Shown: one piece after another, positions 1-11,403 of the stretch
Numbering within the stretch: position 1 is the stretch's first letter
Layout of the letters: each line of letters opens with the position of its first letter
Assembly: GCA_002197995.1 (NCBI GenBank)
Contig: NGZR01000002.1
Span: 4,588,001-4,652,000 of the forward strand
Length of the DNA stretch: 64,000 nt
From: Gaeumannomyces sp. JS-464
Lineage: Eukaryota; Ascomycota; Sordariomycetes; Magnaporthales; Magnaporthaceae
Direction of reading: 5' to 3'
Made by a program: the position numbers and the translations under genes
Notes under the pieces: model-generated
Told to the model about the DNA's origin: nothing
What the model saw: only the letters and a program-made list of their open reading frames with translations
The model's database searches: none

Positions 1-954
1 ATTAATAATGCGGGTGCGACTTAGCTGCATTTCTTTATAAGCTCGTTTAGCAATCGTTAATTTATAACGGTTTTCGCTATTAACGTACGTATTACCTTTT
101 TTAGCTTTTTTTTCGCACGAAATTAACTTTTTATTTTTACATAGCTCGAAAAACGTTAACCCGCCGTTTTACCATCGCACGATATTAAAATTTAGATAAT
201 TATTAGCGATTTAAACATAACGCTTTATAAGCGCGCTATTTTTATAATAGCTAAAATTGTACGGCGTAAATTATATTTTCGCGCGGTTTTAATACATTTG
301 CGCGGAATTTTAATCCGCCGTTACTTTTAAAAGTATAGCAATTTTAGCGCGGTTTCGCGTTTCGCTCGTTACGTGCGATTTTAAAGCTTTTAAAACGGAG
401 CTTGCTTTAATTATATCTAGTAATCGCACGGTCGGAATTGCGGATATGCTTATATTAAGTCGGCGTTTTTAAACTCGTCCGTTAAAAGTTTAAACCAGGG
501 TAATGGACTTAATAATAGCGATAATGCGGTTATTATTAAAAATTATACGATGCCGTTATTAAAGCAATTACCTCGTTTTAATTTAGCTAGTTTAAGTTTA
601 AGCCGTAAAGTGATTACGATTAAAAATTAATCGTACGAAGTAGTGTTTATTTTTATTTTTTGTTTAAAAAAAAGGGTATTTTTTTTCGTGCGTTGCTTTT
701 TTTTAAATTTTTTTTTAAAAATGGGGTTTCGAAAATAACTATAATTCGTATAAAGCAAATAATAAAAGATTTTTTTTTCCCTTTTGCTTTTATTTTTTTT
801 TTTCGTTCCGTTTAATATATGCTTCCATTCGAATAATCGCACGGTTTATTAAAATTAAAGTTAATAAAACATCGTTTAAATTCTTTTTAAATAAAGTATT
901 AATTAGGTTATTTCGTTCGTTAATTTAACGGATTTTTAAAATTTCCCGCTTTTT
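1..954. other. AT-rich RIP-mutated sequence, unassigned
   Basis: AT-rich, stop-filled sequence with the same CpG-rich, CpA-poor look as the rest of the left block. On the minus strand around positions 10-200 there is a short lysine-rich stretch that reads a little like the C-terminal tail of fungal pogo/Fot1-type transposases (a basic run, then a threonine-valine strand and a short helix). This is an impression only. No LTR, terminal repeat or intact ORF is visible, and the T-rich tract at 640-800 is low complexity. Confidence 0.3.
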
Positions 955-1372
955 TATTACAACCGCATTTTTAAAAAAAGGATACGGGGCGGCCCAAAAT
1001 AATAGGAAAGGTTAAAGCCACTTATTTTAACGCCCGGTTACGTAATAAACCACCACGTAATAAACGCAAAATATGTTAGTTATAAATATAGCTAACATAT
1101 TTAACGGGGATATATTAGTTATAAACATAGCTAACATATTTAAAAAAGCTGTAAAGTAAGCAAAATCGTTATAAAAAAAGGATTTTTTATTATTTTAAAT
1201 AGTTTTAATTAAAGCTTTTGCATTAATTAACTTAAGTTATCTTTTAAGCATTTTTTAAAGCAAGCAATTAAATTATCCTTTTAAGTTACGTAATTTTTTA
1301 TTAACACTATTAGCGATATTATCCCTTTTTTTCGAAATGTTTTACTTTAAAAGTAAACTTTTAATTGTAACA
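955..1372 (+). repeat. Family A LTR (5' LTR of A1)
   Basis: About 418 bp ending in TTGTAACA and starting with TATTACAACC, the RIP-altered form of the family start TGTTACGACC. The right two-thirds align closely with the solo LTR at 20857-21284, including the blocks around TTAATTAAAGC, GTTAACTTAAG and AAGCAAGCAATTAAA. The left third is more diverged. Confidence 0.75.
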
Positions 1373-1399
1373 TTTTAACTAATTTTATTTAATACCTTT

Positions 1400-2270
1400 T
1401 TAAAAGAAAAATAATATAGCTATAACGAGTAGTAATAACAAGCTTAAAAAGGAAAAAAACCACGATTTTTACTTTTAACGGTGTTAAGTACAACCTTAAC
1501 GAAACCGCTAACACGGCTAGCTTTTTTAAGCTTATAACGGACGAAATCGTTAAAAGCTAAGCCGAAGTAAAGCAATTTACTACGAAATTGCTATTTTTTA
1601 AAGCACTTATTACGGTTAAAACGTACAAATTTTCGTTTTTAAACCTTTACGAAAAAAAAACGGTAAATTTAAAACGTTTTTTACCAAATGCAAAACTTAT
1701 TTTAAGTTTTACAAATAGTAATTCGTAAGCGAAAAATAAAAAGTCGCTTACGATATTATTAAATTAAACGGTAAAGTAAAAAAAAATGGTTTTAACTAAC
1801 CTAAAGCGATTATTTTAAAAGGTATAAAAATAGCTAAAAAATTACTAAAATTATTTTCGCTAATTTTAAAACTTTCGAAAAAAAGGTCGGAAAAATGTTC
1901 GAAATAATCGACGAAACCCAAACCGCCGAAAAAAATTTGCTAGCTTTTAAATAGCGAAAAGCCGCAATTAAGTACGCCGCAAATTTTTAACGGATTAATA
2001 TTAAGTTTAATTGGAATAACGCTACGTTAATGCTGCATTTTTATAACGAATTGCGCGAAAACGTAAAAAACGAATTCGCAAAGTAAAATCGCTTAAAGTT
2101 TTTTACGAATTACGTTTAAAACGCGGTTTATATTAGCGATAAATTATATAAACGATAATAAAAAAAGAAAAAATATGGTTTTAAAAGTGCGGCATAAAAT
2201 AATAAAGTTAATTAAAAAAAGCTAAATAATAACTTATTACGGTTTACAAAACGCATTTAAACTTTATAAA
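1400..2270 (+). pseudogene. Family A gag remnant
   Basis: The translated plus strand recalls the capsid region of fungal gypsy elements of the MAGGY/Pyret kind. There is a segment like MFEIIDETQTAEKN, then AAIKYAANF and a NNATLMLHFYNELRENVK-like helix. Stops (TAA, TAG) interrupt every few dozen codons and fit RIP of CAA, CAG, CGA and TGG codons. The same segment is found in A3 and, reversed, in A4. It cannot be translated as it stands. Confidence 0.65.
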
Positions 2271-2277
2271 CTTTAAA

Positions 2278-4133
2278 ATAAAAGCCGTTGCGCTATTAAC
2301 GCGATTAATTTAACGGGTAACTCGTCGAACGAAAAGCACGCGGTTTTCGTTTACCAAAAGTACGAGTATAACGCGTGCTTTTAAAAGTCGAAGGTTATTA
2401 AGGTTATAGCTCGCAAAAAATACCGACCCGGATAAGCTTACGACCGTTACCGTAAAAGAAAAACAACGGGCTGCAACATTTCTAATACTGTTTACGCTTT
2501 AAGCTTTGCTTTCCGCCGTGCCCGGCGTAACCTTTTTGCTATAATAACTAATAATCGACACATTTTTACGTTTAGCGTTTTTTCCAGCAAAAGCTTGCAA
2601 TTAATTTTTACTCGCGAGTATTTTATTGCCCACTAATATTAATTGCGATTTTTTAATAAAACTAACGCGAATTTTAACCGTTAGTATATTTAAAATCCCA
2701 ACCTTGCAAAAAACGCTTTGGTTTTCGGTAATGCGGCTGGTATTTTTTCCCGTTATAGTAATTAAAACCAACAAGTTTATAAATACGCTTATTCGTAATT
2801 TCGGTTTTATGTAAATAATTGGCCTTTTCTCGTATGCTTTTAATAACGGCGTTGTTAATCGTCCGTAAAGGTTTTAAATAAAAACAAAGCGTTGCGTCGA
2901 AACGCGCGATAACCGGCTTATTAACGTTATTATTTAAGTGGCTAATAATAACTGTATTTAGTTTAGTAAAAGCTCGGCGCGTGTTATTTTACTTATTATT
3001 TTAGCTCGAGCCGTCGTAAGCCGTTGTTTTTTTTTTATGCCGTTTGGTACCGTAAAAAGCGTCGTTATCGCCGGGATGTTAATCGCAGCGGCGGCAGCTT
3101 TTTTTCTTATCGGTACCGTTCCCTTTTTAAACTCGAAAAGGAAAAGTCTTTTAACGATAAAAACGCGTTTTAATTCCGCTTTTTTTTGTATTATACGCGC
3201 AAATCTCTTTTTTTAAAGTTGGGTTTTAAGCATAATAATAACTTATTATACTAAGGCTTTTTTTATTTTTGTATTTAAACCGGCGCGTTTTAACTTCGGC
3301 GTTCGTTTTTATTTTTTTTCGTTAAATTTCCGAAACCGGCGCGTTTTTTGCTTTTTATCGCATCGTTCGTAGTTATAGTTAAATTAGGGGTTATTTTAAC
3401 TTCGTGCTTTTATATAATGCGCGTTCGCCCGCTTTTCGGCTTTTTTTTATTTTTAAGTAATTAAACACTCGTAACGCGCCTTTTTTATTTACGTAACGCC
3501 GCCGTTTGCTTTTTTTTATTTCGCAATTCGGGACCGTTTTAAATGCGCGCGTTTTTTTATTACGCTTCGAAATTTGCTATTACCGTTATATTTTCGAAAT
3601 TTTCTAATAGGTTTTAATTCGTTTTGTTTTATTTTACCTATTTTATTAATACCTGCCTTTTTCCCCGCTTTTTAGCCTTTTTTATTGCTAAAATCTTTTC
3701 CACGAACCATTTTTTCCGAATTTGTTATTTTCCGGTAATAAAATTAAAACGAGGTTTAATTGTATATTCGTATTTATTTATAGCGAAAGCGGGTTATCCG
3801 TTGCTCGTTTAATTAGTTTTACGTAAAAAGTAAGGTAAATGCTTTTAAATATATTTAATATAATAGTAAAAAAAATTAAAACCGCGATTATTTCGTATTT
3901 ATTTGCCATTTAATTTAGCTTTTTACTAAAGCGGTTTGTTTTAATATTACGGAAAAATAGCTAAACTTTATTTCCCATTTTGTATTTTTCGGCCGAACGG
4001 CGGAATTCATTCGTTTAGGACTTTTATTATTATTACGCAAATGCCGCGGTTATTATAGCGAATTTTAATCCTTCGCGTAAATAAGTTAAAAAAGCGAAAA
4101 CGCGCTTTTTTTTACTGGTTTTAAACGCGTTAT
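2278..4133 (-). mobile_element. B2, left part (3' portion of a minus-strand family B chromovirus)
   Basis: Reverse complement of B1 positions about 8656-10510, collinear over about 1.85 kb. It covers the end of integrase, the chromodomain region and part of the basic 3' region. It ends at 4133, where B1 is inserted, and resumes at 11404. The outer (left) end lacks the last 0.7 kb and the 3' LTR and joins the A1 gag remnant near 2277. Small open stretches here (for example 2626-2814 and 3624-3812) are chance ORFs in RIP-mutated DNA. Confidence 0.8.
4129..4133 (+). repeat. Target site duplication of B1 (left copy)
   Basis: GTTAT lies immediately left of the B1 5' LTR and is repeated at 11404-11408 immediately right of the 3' LTR. 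The same five bases, reversed (ATAAC), occur at the matching internal position of B1 itself (8656-8660), as expected if B1 jumped into a sister copy. Confidence 0.85.
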
Positions 4134-4313
4134 TGTTATAGTTCCGTGCTTTAAGCACGGAAGTAACAGCTTAAAGGTTACCTTTAAGCCAACTCGTATA
4201 TATATAAAAACCACACAACCTTTCCCATAACCTTTTCTTTTTTCCTTTTTATCTTTTAAAATAACATCACTTTAACCTTTATTAGCGACCACCTAATAGC
4301 CAGGTTTATTACA
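4134..4313 (+). repeat. B1 5' LTR
   Basis: 180 bp from TGTTATAG to TTATTACA. It begins with a perfect palindrome, TTCCGTGC-TTTAA-GCACGGAA (about 4142-4162), and contains an ATATATAA TATA-like stretch. It matches the 3' LTR at 11224-11403 and, reversed, the B2 LTR at 15749-15925. Confidence 0.9.
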
Positions 4314-4559
4314 TTTTTAAAAGATTTTTTCCTATTAAAAGGGATTATAACAATAATAACATTAAACACCACGAATAACGACGAGGGCTTAACTTTTACC
4401 TTTAATGCCCCGACCCCCCTTTTACAAAGCTCGCTACTCGCTGCTATTGCGAACTTTTAAACACGATTAGCTACGGCCGAACTTAACTAACAAAAGTTTT
4501 AAACGACGCTAACAAGCTTTTTGTTAACCACCGTAATAACACTACGCGAGTAATAACGG

Positions 4560-5450
4560 AATAAAAAAACCAACTCCTAGCCGTACACGTAACACTCCTC
4601 GTATTAAAACGGCTGCCTTTTAAAAACCCGACTTTATACGCCGGCGATGGGGGCGGTTTCGACGCTTGGAAAAACGCGGTTAAGTATAAGCTTAACCAAA
4701 ACGCGGAATTTATCGAAAACGATTGCGATAAGTTCGAATACATTTAAACGTGTTTAGCTTTAAATATCCAAAATGTAATACGCTTTTATTACGAAATCGG
4801 AAAATTAAATAGCACGTATAACCTAACCGACTTTATTTTCCATTTCGGTATTATTTTTAACGACTTTTATAAAAAAGCCTAAACTTTAACGAAGCTAAAA
4901 GCTTGCCGGATAAAGCCGAGCTAAACGTTTATTTATTTTTATACCAAATTTGAAATGCTATTAGCATCCGCTAGCGGATTAGGATAAACGAACGAAATTA
5001 AAATCAATTACTTTCGTTTTCGCATTTCCAATCGCATTCGTTTAACGGCGGTAACGGGCTTATATAATACTACTTTTTACTAGGAAGTGGTAGCGGTATA
5101 TAAACGCATTGCATAAGCATTGGAAACGATCGATTTAAATAATAAATTCGGTAAAAAAGCATTATAACCTCCCGCTTTTGCTTATACCGGAGGAAATACG
5201 AAAAACATTTCGATAATAAGCGTTAACGCGGCTTATATTAACGTATAACCGTTACGCAAACCACGCGCTTTTTAAGTATTTTAAAAAGAATTTTAACGGC
5301 GACGGGAATTCGAAGCGTGTTTAAATTATAAAAGTAAAAAATATAAGCGACGAGCTTATCGATACCGAAACGCAGCACGGTTAAAAAAGGTTAAATTAGC
5401 CCGATTTAAAAACACCGGTACCAAAAGGGGAAAAAAGTAGCTTTTAATAA
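4560..5450 (+). pseudogene. B1 gag-like remnant
   Basis: The plus-strand translation contains a patch like LPFKNPTLYAGDGGGFDAWK followed by a helix-rich, Asn/Leu/Tyr-rich region (ALNIQNVIRFYYE, FHFGIIFNDFYKKA). The pattern of a short phi-x-G-(D/E)-x-x-x-(F)-x-x-W segment at the start of a capsid domain is what fungal gypsy gag proteins show. Stops and RIP transitions break it. No zinc knuckle can be picked out with confidence. The reading frame open at 4483-4743 on the minus strand is its shadow. Confidence 0.5.
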
Positions 5451-5599
5451 AAAACTTAGTTAAAAAAGGAAATTGCGGCAGCGAATACAAATTGCAATTA
5501 ATAAGCTATTTAAAAAAAAATTGAAAAACGAATTAAAAAAAATCGAACGAAATATAAACGGCCCCCCGTTTTTAGTTTCGATATTGTTTAACTTTTTTT

Positions 5600-8500
5600 A
5601 ATTTATTAATACATAAATGGATTTAAAATGCGAATATTACGCGGTAATAAGCGAAAGATTTGCGATAAAACTTTAAATTGAAAAAATACGATTTTACAAA
5701 CTATAATAGCTAAAAACGGTTTTAGGTAAAGCTTTACCAGCTATTAAATATATTGCCAAATGTAAAATAAATATAAATGGCTAAATAAAGCTTATTTTAT
5801 TTTACATTATTCCAGGTATATTACGGGACGTTATTTTAAAACTTCCGTAAATAAAGCATAAATAAATCACTTTTAACGTAATTTCGAATTGCTTACGAAT
5901 AAAAGTAACAAACTAATTTGTAGTTAAAAAAGCGAAAGCCCAATTAATTTCGGAAAAACTCCCGGTAATTATCGGCAATATTTTCGCCGTAGTTTGCTAA
6001 AAATAGTAACGAAACTTTTAACAAAATTACGAGTTTATATTTACCTTTTTAAGGGAAATAATACAAATATTACAATTTACCGCTAAACATTACCGTTTAA
6101 TTGGTTAAAACCTAAACTGCTTTAAAAATTAGCGAAATTCGCCGACCTTTTCGATAAAACGAAAGCATTAAAATTGCTTTTATACCGGGGGAACTTAAAC
6201 CACTATATTAAATTAAAAAAAAATAATAACGGCTTTATTTTAAACATTTTTTAAAAACGCTTATATAATATGCCGAAAAAACAACTTTTAAAATTACGTA
6301 AACAAATTACCAACCTAATAAATAAAAGCTAAATTCGCGCTAGTTTATTTTTAATAACCGCGCCCGTTTTAATAGTACGTAAATAGTTAAAAGGCTAGCG
6401 TTTATACGTAAACTACCGTGCATTTAACGTAATTACGTTTTAAAATCGCTACTTTTTGCCGTTAGTAAAAAAAATACTCCGCTTTTTATTAAAAGCGAAA
6501 TGGTTTACAAAAGTGGATATTAAAACCGCTTTTTACAAAATCCGGGTAGCAAAAGGCGAAAAACATTTAATAGCGTTTTAAATACAATTCGAACTATTCG
6601 AATAGCTAATATGCCCGTTCGGCTTTGCAAAAGCTTTAATAACGTTTTAACGCTATATTAACGGTATTTTAAACGATATTTTTAACGATCTTATATTAGT
6701 ATATTTAAATAACGTGCTTATTTTTTCCTCGGGATTTTGTAAAAATTATATAAAAAAAGTGAAAAAAGTTTTCCGTTAATTAAAAAACATTAAGCTAAAT
6801 TTAAACTTAAAAAAAAGCGATTTCGTAATGCAAAAAGTTAAATATTTAAAGTTTATAATTAAAATAAAAAAAGGAATTTAAACCAATTTAAAAAAAATCC
6901 GCGCGATTCGCGATTAAAAAACGCTAAAAAAATTTAAAAAATTTCGCGGCTTTTTTAGCTTCGCTAATTTTTATCGAAATTTTATCGACAAATATTTAAA
7001 ACTAACTGCGTTATTGCTAATTTTAACCAAAAAAGGAATTTCGTATCGATAAAATTTTAAAATCGATATAGCATTCGAACGGTTAAAACTAGCGTTTATT
7101 TAAGCACTTATACTAGCATAATAAAACTTAAAACAAAATATAAAACTAAAGTTAAATTATTTTTAAAACGGTTTTAAAAAGTTATTTATTTTAAAAAAAA
7201 AAAACGGCTTATAACGACCAATTGCTTACCATTCCGCTAAATTAAACAACGCATAACGCAATTACACTATTTACGATAAAAAACTCCTAACGGTAATAAA
7301 ATGCTTAAAAACTTAAAACGCAAAATTACGAAACGTATTTAAACCGTTTTTAATTTTTACAAATTATAAAAGCTTAAAATACTTTTTTAAATTTCGAAAA
7401 ATGTTCGAAAAACAAATGCGTTAAACGGAAATATTAGCGAAATTTAATTACAATTTGTAATACCGACCAGGGAAATACGTAATACTACCGAACGCGCTAT
7501 TACGAAAAAAAAAACGAAAAGGGAAAAATACGTAAAGCAACGCTGCTATAATTAATGCAACCCGGTTAAAGCATAACGCTAGCAAAGTTTCGTATTAACT
7601 CCGTATTTATAACCATTTATCCTCGAATTAAACTTATAACAAAATTACGCCGATACGAAAAAAACCTTAGCATTTAATTTAGCCCAATTATTAATATAAA
7701 ACCACATTTACGCTATACTTTTTCCAACGGGAGTTATATTTTCCGCGAATAAGTTTTAGCGAATTTATAAAACGAAGCGTTACGCCGCGATAAAACATAC
7801 AAATATAAGCTCGTAATAATCCAGCAAAATGCGCGTAATTTTCCTTTAAAAGCTAATATAAAAACGCAAATAGCAAATTGCGAAATTAATATATAAAAAC
7901 ATTTTAATATAAAAAGCGGTTATAGTTTTTAATTTAAAAACCATTAATTACTATTTTAATTTAAAAAGTATACGCTTTTTCGATTATAAACCACGCGGGT
8001 TAAAATAACACATTCGCCGTTTTATATTAGGATTATTATTAAAAAAATATTACGAAATATGGCATAATTCGTTCGCAATTGCGATATATGCCGCAAATTC
8101 CGCTTATTACGATAATATAAACAAAGGTTATTACGCCTTTTCCGGTTTTAAACTAATTTTAAAAAAACATTTCGATAAATTTTATAACAAAGCTTTCCGT
8201 TATCGAAAAAAAACCGGAATATTTAATGGTAATTATTAATAAATTGTTAAAATATATCCAATTAAAAGCCATATATAATATAAAAGCAAAAAAATGTGCA
8301 GTAAAATTCCGTTTTATTTAATAGCGATTTCGTAGCTTTTTAAATAGTATTATATCCGATAAAAGTTCGAATTAGGTCGGAAAATTTTAAATAAAACTAT
8401 ATTTCCAAATGGAAATCGAATAATTGCTTTTTACATCCTTCTATTTTAAAACAAACGGGGGTATAAAACGAGTAAACCAAAAAGTTTAACATTATTTACG

Positions 8501-9220
8501 CTGTTTTATTATTTTCGCGCAAACCGATTAATTATAATACCTAAACGTTTGCTAGCTTACGTTTAACAATAAAAATTTAACTATTATAAAATATAATTTT
8601 AACCGCCTACTTTTTAAATTCGATATTAACCCGATTTTAATATACTTTTTACCAAATAACGCGCTTAAAGCTAATAAAAAAAAGCGCGTTTTCGCTTTTT
8701 TAACCTATTTACGCGAAAAATTAAAATTCGTTATAACAACCGCGGCATTTGCGCAATAATAACAAAAGTTTTAAACGAATAAATTCCGCCGCCCGGCCGA
8801 AAAATACAAAATGGGGAATAAAGTTTAGCTATTTTTCCGCAATATTAAAACAAACCGCTTTAGCAAAAAGCTAAACTAAATGGTAAATAAATACGAAATG
8901 GTCGCGGTTTTAACTTTTTTTACTATTATATTAAATATGTTTAAAGCATTTACCTTACTTTTTATATAAAACTAATCGAACGAATAACGAACGACCCGCT
9001 TTCGTTATAAATAAATACGAACATACGATTAAACCCCGTCCTAATCCTATTATTAAAAAACAGCGAACCCCGGAAAAAATGGTTCGTGGAAAAGATTTTA
9101 GCAATAAAAAACGTTAAAAAGCGGGGAAAAAAGCAGGTATTAGTAAATGGGTAAAATAAAATAAAACAAATTAAAACTTATTAAAAGATTTCGAAAATAT
9201 AGCGGTAATAGCAAACTTTA
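5600..9220 (+). pseudogene. B1 pol remnant: RT, RNase H, integrase, chromodomain
   Basis: RT lies at about 6290-6780. It keeps the block TKVDIKTAFYKIRVAKGEKH, then CPFGFAKALITF, and the catalytic box VYLNNVLIFS (6699-6731), where the family has YLDD. RNase H follows at about 6960-7560. Integrase runs from about 8040, with a C-x-x-C remnant (CDIC) and later QTGG...NQKV and a LRCFIIFAQT-like stretch. A chromodomain reads at about 9077-9215 as a WFVEKILAIKNVK-like strand, KKQVLVKWV and LLKDFENIAVIANF. All frames carry many TAA/TAG codons. This is a dead polyprotein gene; a functional copy would copy element RNA into DNA and integrate it, guided by the chromodomain to chromatin. Confidence 0.85.
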
Positions 9221-11223
9221 AAACGTAATAAAAAAGCGCGCGCATTTAAAACAATCCCGAATTGCGAAATAAAAAAAAGCAAACGGCGGCGTTACGTAAA
9301 TAAAAAAAGCGCGTTACGAGTGTTTAACTACTTAAAAACAAAAAAAAGCCGAAAAGCGGGCGGGCGCGCACCATATAAAAGCACGAAGTTAAAACGACCC
9401 CTAGTTTAATTATAACTATAAACGATACGATAAAAAGCAAAAAGCGCGCCGGCTTTGGAAATTTAGCGAAAAAAAACAAAAACAAACGCTAAAGTTAAAA
9501 CGCGCCGGTTTAAATACGAAAATAAAAAAAAAGCCTTAGCACGATAAATTATTACTATGCTTAAAACCCAACTTTAAAAAAAAAACCTACGCGTATAACA
9601 CGAAAGGAAAGCGGAATTAAAACGCGTTTTTATCGTTAAAAAACTCCTCCTTTTCGAATTTAAAAAAGGAACGGTACTAACGGGAAAAAAAGCTGCCGCC
9701 GCTATAACTAACATCCCGGCGATAACGACGCTTTTTACGATACCGGGCGGCACGAAAAGAAAGCAACGGTTTACAACGGCTCGAGCTAAAATGATAAGTA
9801 AAACGACAACGCGCCGAGCTTTTACCAAACTAAATACGGTTATTACTAGCCATTTAATAATAACGTTAATAAGCCGGTTATCGCGCGTTTTAACGTAACG
9901 TTCCGCTTTTATTTAAAACCTTTACGAATAATTAGCGACGCCGTTATTAAAAGCATACGGGGAAAAGCCAGTTATTTATATAAAGCCAAAGTTACGAACA
10001 AACGTATTTATAAGCTGTTAGCTTTAGTTATTATAACGGAAAAAGTACTAACCGTATTGCCGAAAACTAAAGCGTTTTTCGCGAAATCGGCATTTTAAAC
10101 ATGCTAATAGTCGAAACTCGCGTTAATTTTGTTAAAAAATCGCGATTAATATTAGTAAGCAATAAAATACTCGCAAATAAGAAACTAATTGCGAGCTTTA
10201 CCGAAAAGGACGTTAAACGTAAAAATATATCGATTATTAATCGTTATAGCAAAAAGGTTACGCCGGGCACGGCGAAAAGCAAAGCTCGAAGCGTAAGCAG
10301 CATTAAAAATATTACAACCCGTTATTTTTCCTTTACGGCAACGGTCGCAAACTTATCCGGGTTGGTATTTTTTGCAAACCACAATTTTAATAACTTTCGA
10401 CTTTTAAAAGCACGCGTTACACTCGTACTTTTAATAAACGAAAACCGCGTGCTTCTCGTCCGACGAATTACTCGTTAAATTAATCGCGTTAATAACGCGA
10501 CGGCCTTTATCGCGTTTATGCTAAAAACATAATAGGTTAAACACGGATAACAAACGAGCGCGGAAAAATTTACGCGTTCGAACGAATCGCCGCTATTACC
10601 GCCAAAAGGCGGAAAAAAAGCGGCAGCGGTAACGGATATCGTGGATAACGTGCGGGTAAAAATTAGCGTTTGTAATAAAATAAAAGCGCGATAAATGCGG
10701 AAAAAACCAAAGCCAAAAACGGGATCGCACAAAAGGGAAAACGACGGCGGCGGCGAAATAAAGCGAAAACGTAACCGCAGTAAGCAAAAAACGAGAACTA
10801 TTAATTAGCACCCAGGAAAAAAGGCGGAGAAAAACGAAAATGGTTAAAACGAAAAGCTAAAATCGAAACGATAATAAGCGAGAAATTTTTTTTAGCAAAA
10901 GCAAAGTCGCAAAAAGGATAAATAAATTACGCGAAATAACTAAAAGCAAGCACAAAAAAGGTAAGGAAAAGCGAGGCAATTAAAAACCACGAGGCAACCA
11001 GGAAGCAAACCGTCGCTACCGAAAAAAGGAAAAAACGCCCGGGTTAAAACACGGAAAACTTAGGCACCCACTTAAAGGCCGACCCGGGGCCGAACATACT
11101 AATAACACCTTCCAGCACGGCACGAAGCTTTCTAATAAAAGGGCTACTTATGCTAACGAAGCGCGCGAAAAACGGGAAAAAAACGAAACAATTAAAAAAA
11201 GGCGAGCCCAAAAAAGGCGGCTA
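9221..11223 (+). other. B1 extra 3' region, basic-residue-rich when read on +
   Basis: About 2 kb between the chromodomain and the 3' LTR, longer than a plain 3' UTR. Read on the plus strand it gives many Lys/Arg and a few longer clear stretches, notably 10101-10478 (VTPGTAKSKARSVSSIKN is typical); read on minus it is strongly hydrophobic. The B2 copy (2278-2800 reversed) retains the VTPGTA-SKA patch, so the region belongs to the element. It may hold a decayed accessory ORF, strand uncertain. No family is recognised. Confidence 0.4.
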
Positions 11224-11403
11224 TGTTATAGTTCCGTGCTTTAGGTACGAAAGTAATAGTTTAAGGGTTACTTTTAAGCCAACTCGTGTATATATAAAAA
11301 CTATATAACTTTTCTTATAGCCTTTTTTTTCTTCCTTTTTATTTTTTAAAATAACATTATTTTAACCCCTATTAGCGACCACCTAGTGGCTAGGTTTATT
11401 ACA
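11224..11403 (+). repeat. B1 3' LTR
   Basis: 180 bp, TGTTATAG to TTATTACA, aligned end to end with 4134-4313. The palindrome of the 5' LTR is broken here (GTGCTTTAGGTACGAAAG) by transitions. It is followed directly by the target duplication GTTAT. Confidence 0.9.

Larger units (their letters stand above)
955..2277 (+). mobile_element. A1: truncated Ty3/gypsy chromovirus (5' LTR plus gag remnant)
   Basis: The 5' LTR (955-1372) is followed directly by a sequence matching the gag region of A3 (24930-25800) in order and strand. The match stops near 2277, where the sequence switches to the reverse complement of the 3' region of family B. The pol region and the 3' LTR are missing, so A1 is a truncated remnant joined to B2 by deletion or recombination. 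The whole fragment is heavily C-to-T/G-to-A mutated. The family is assigned by comparison with A3, which retains pol and a chromodomain. Confidence 0.75.
4134..11403 (+). mobile_element. B1: full-length family B Ty3/gypsy chromovirus, RIP-inactivated
   Basis: A complete 7.27-kb LTR retrotransposon with two 180-bp LTRs (4134-4313 and 11224-11403) and a 5-bp target duplication, GTTAT. The interior reads, on the plus strand: a gag-like region, reverse transcriptase with the catalytic box changed to YLNN, RNase H, a zinc-finger integrase, a chromodomain near 9077-9215, and about 2 kb of extra 3' sequence. The gag-RT-RNaseH-integrase-chromodomain order is that of fungal chromoviruses. No frame is open over any useful length. 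The element sits inside B2, an opposite-strand copy of the same family. Confidence 0.9.

Noticed and set aside
9574..9828. 84-aa hydrophobic minus-strand ORF in B1, possibly a membrane protein
   Set aside because: The reversed copy in B2 does not keep it open and the other strand reads as a basic protein; it is probably a shadow.
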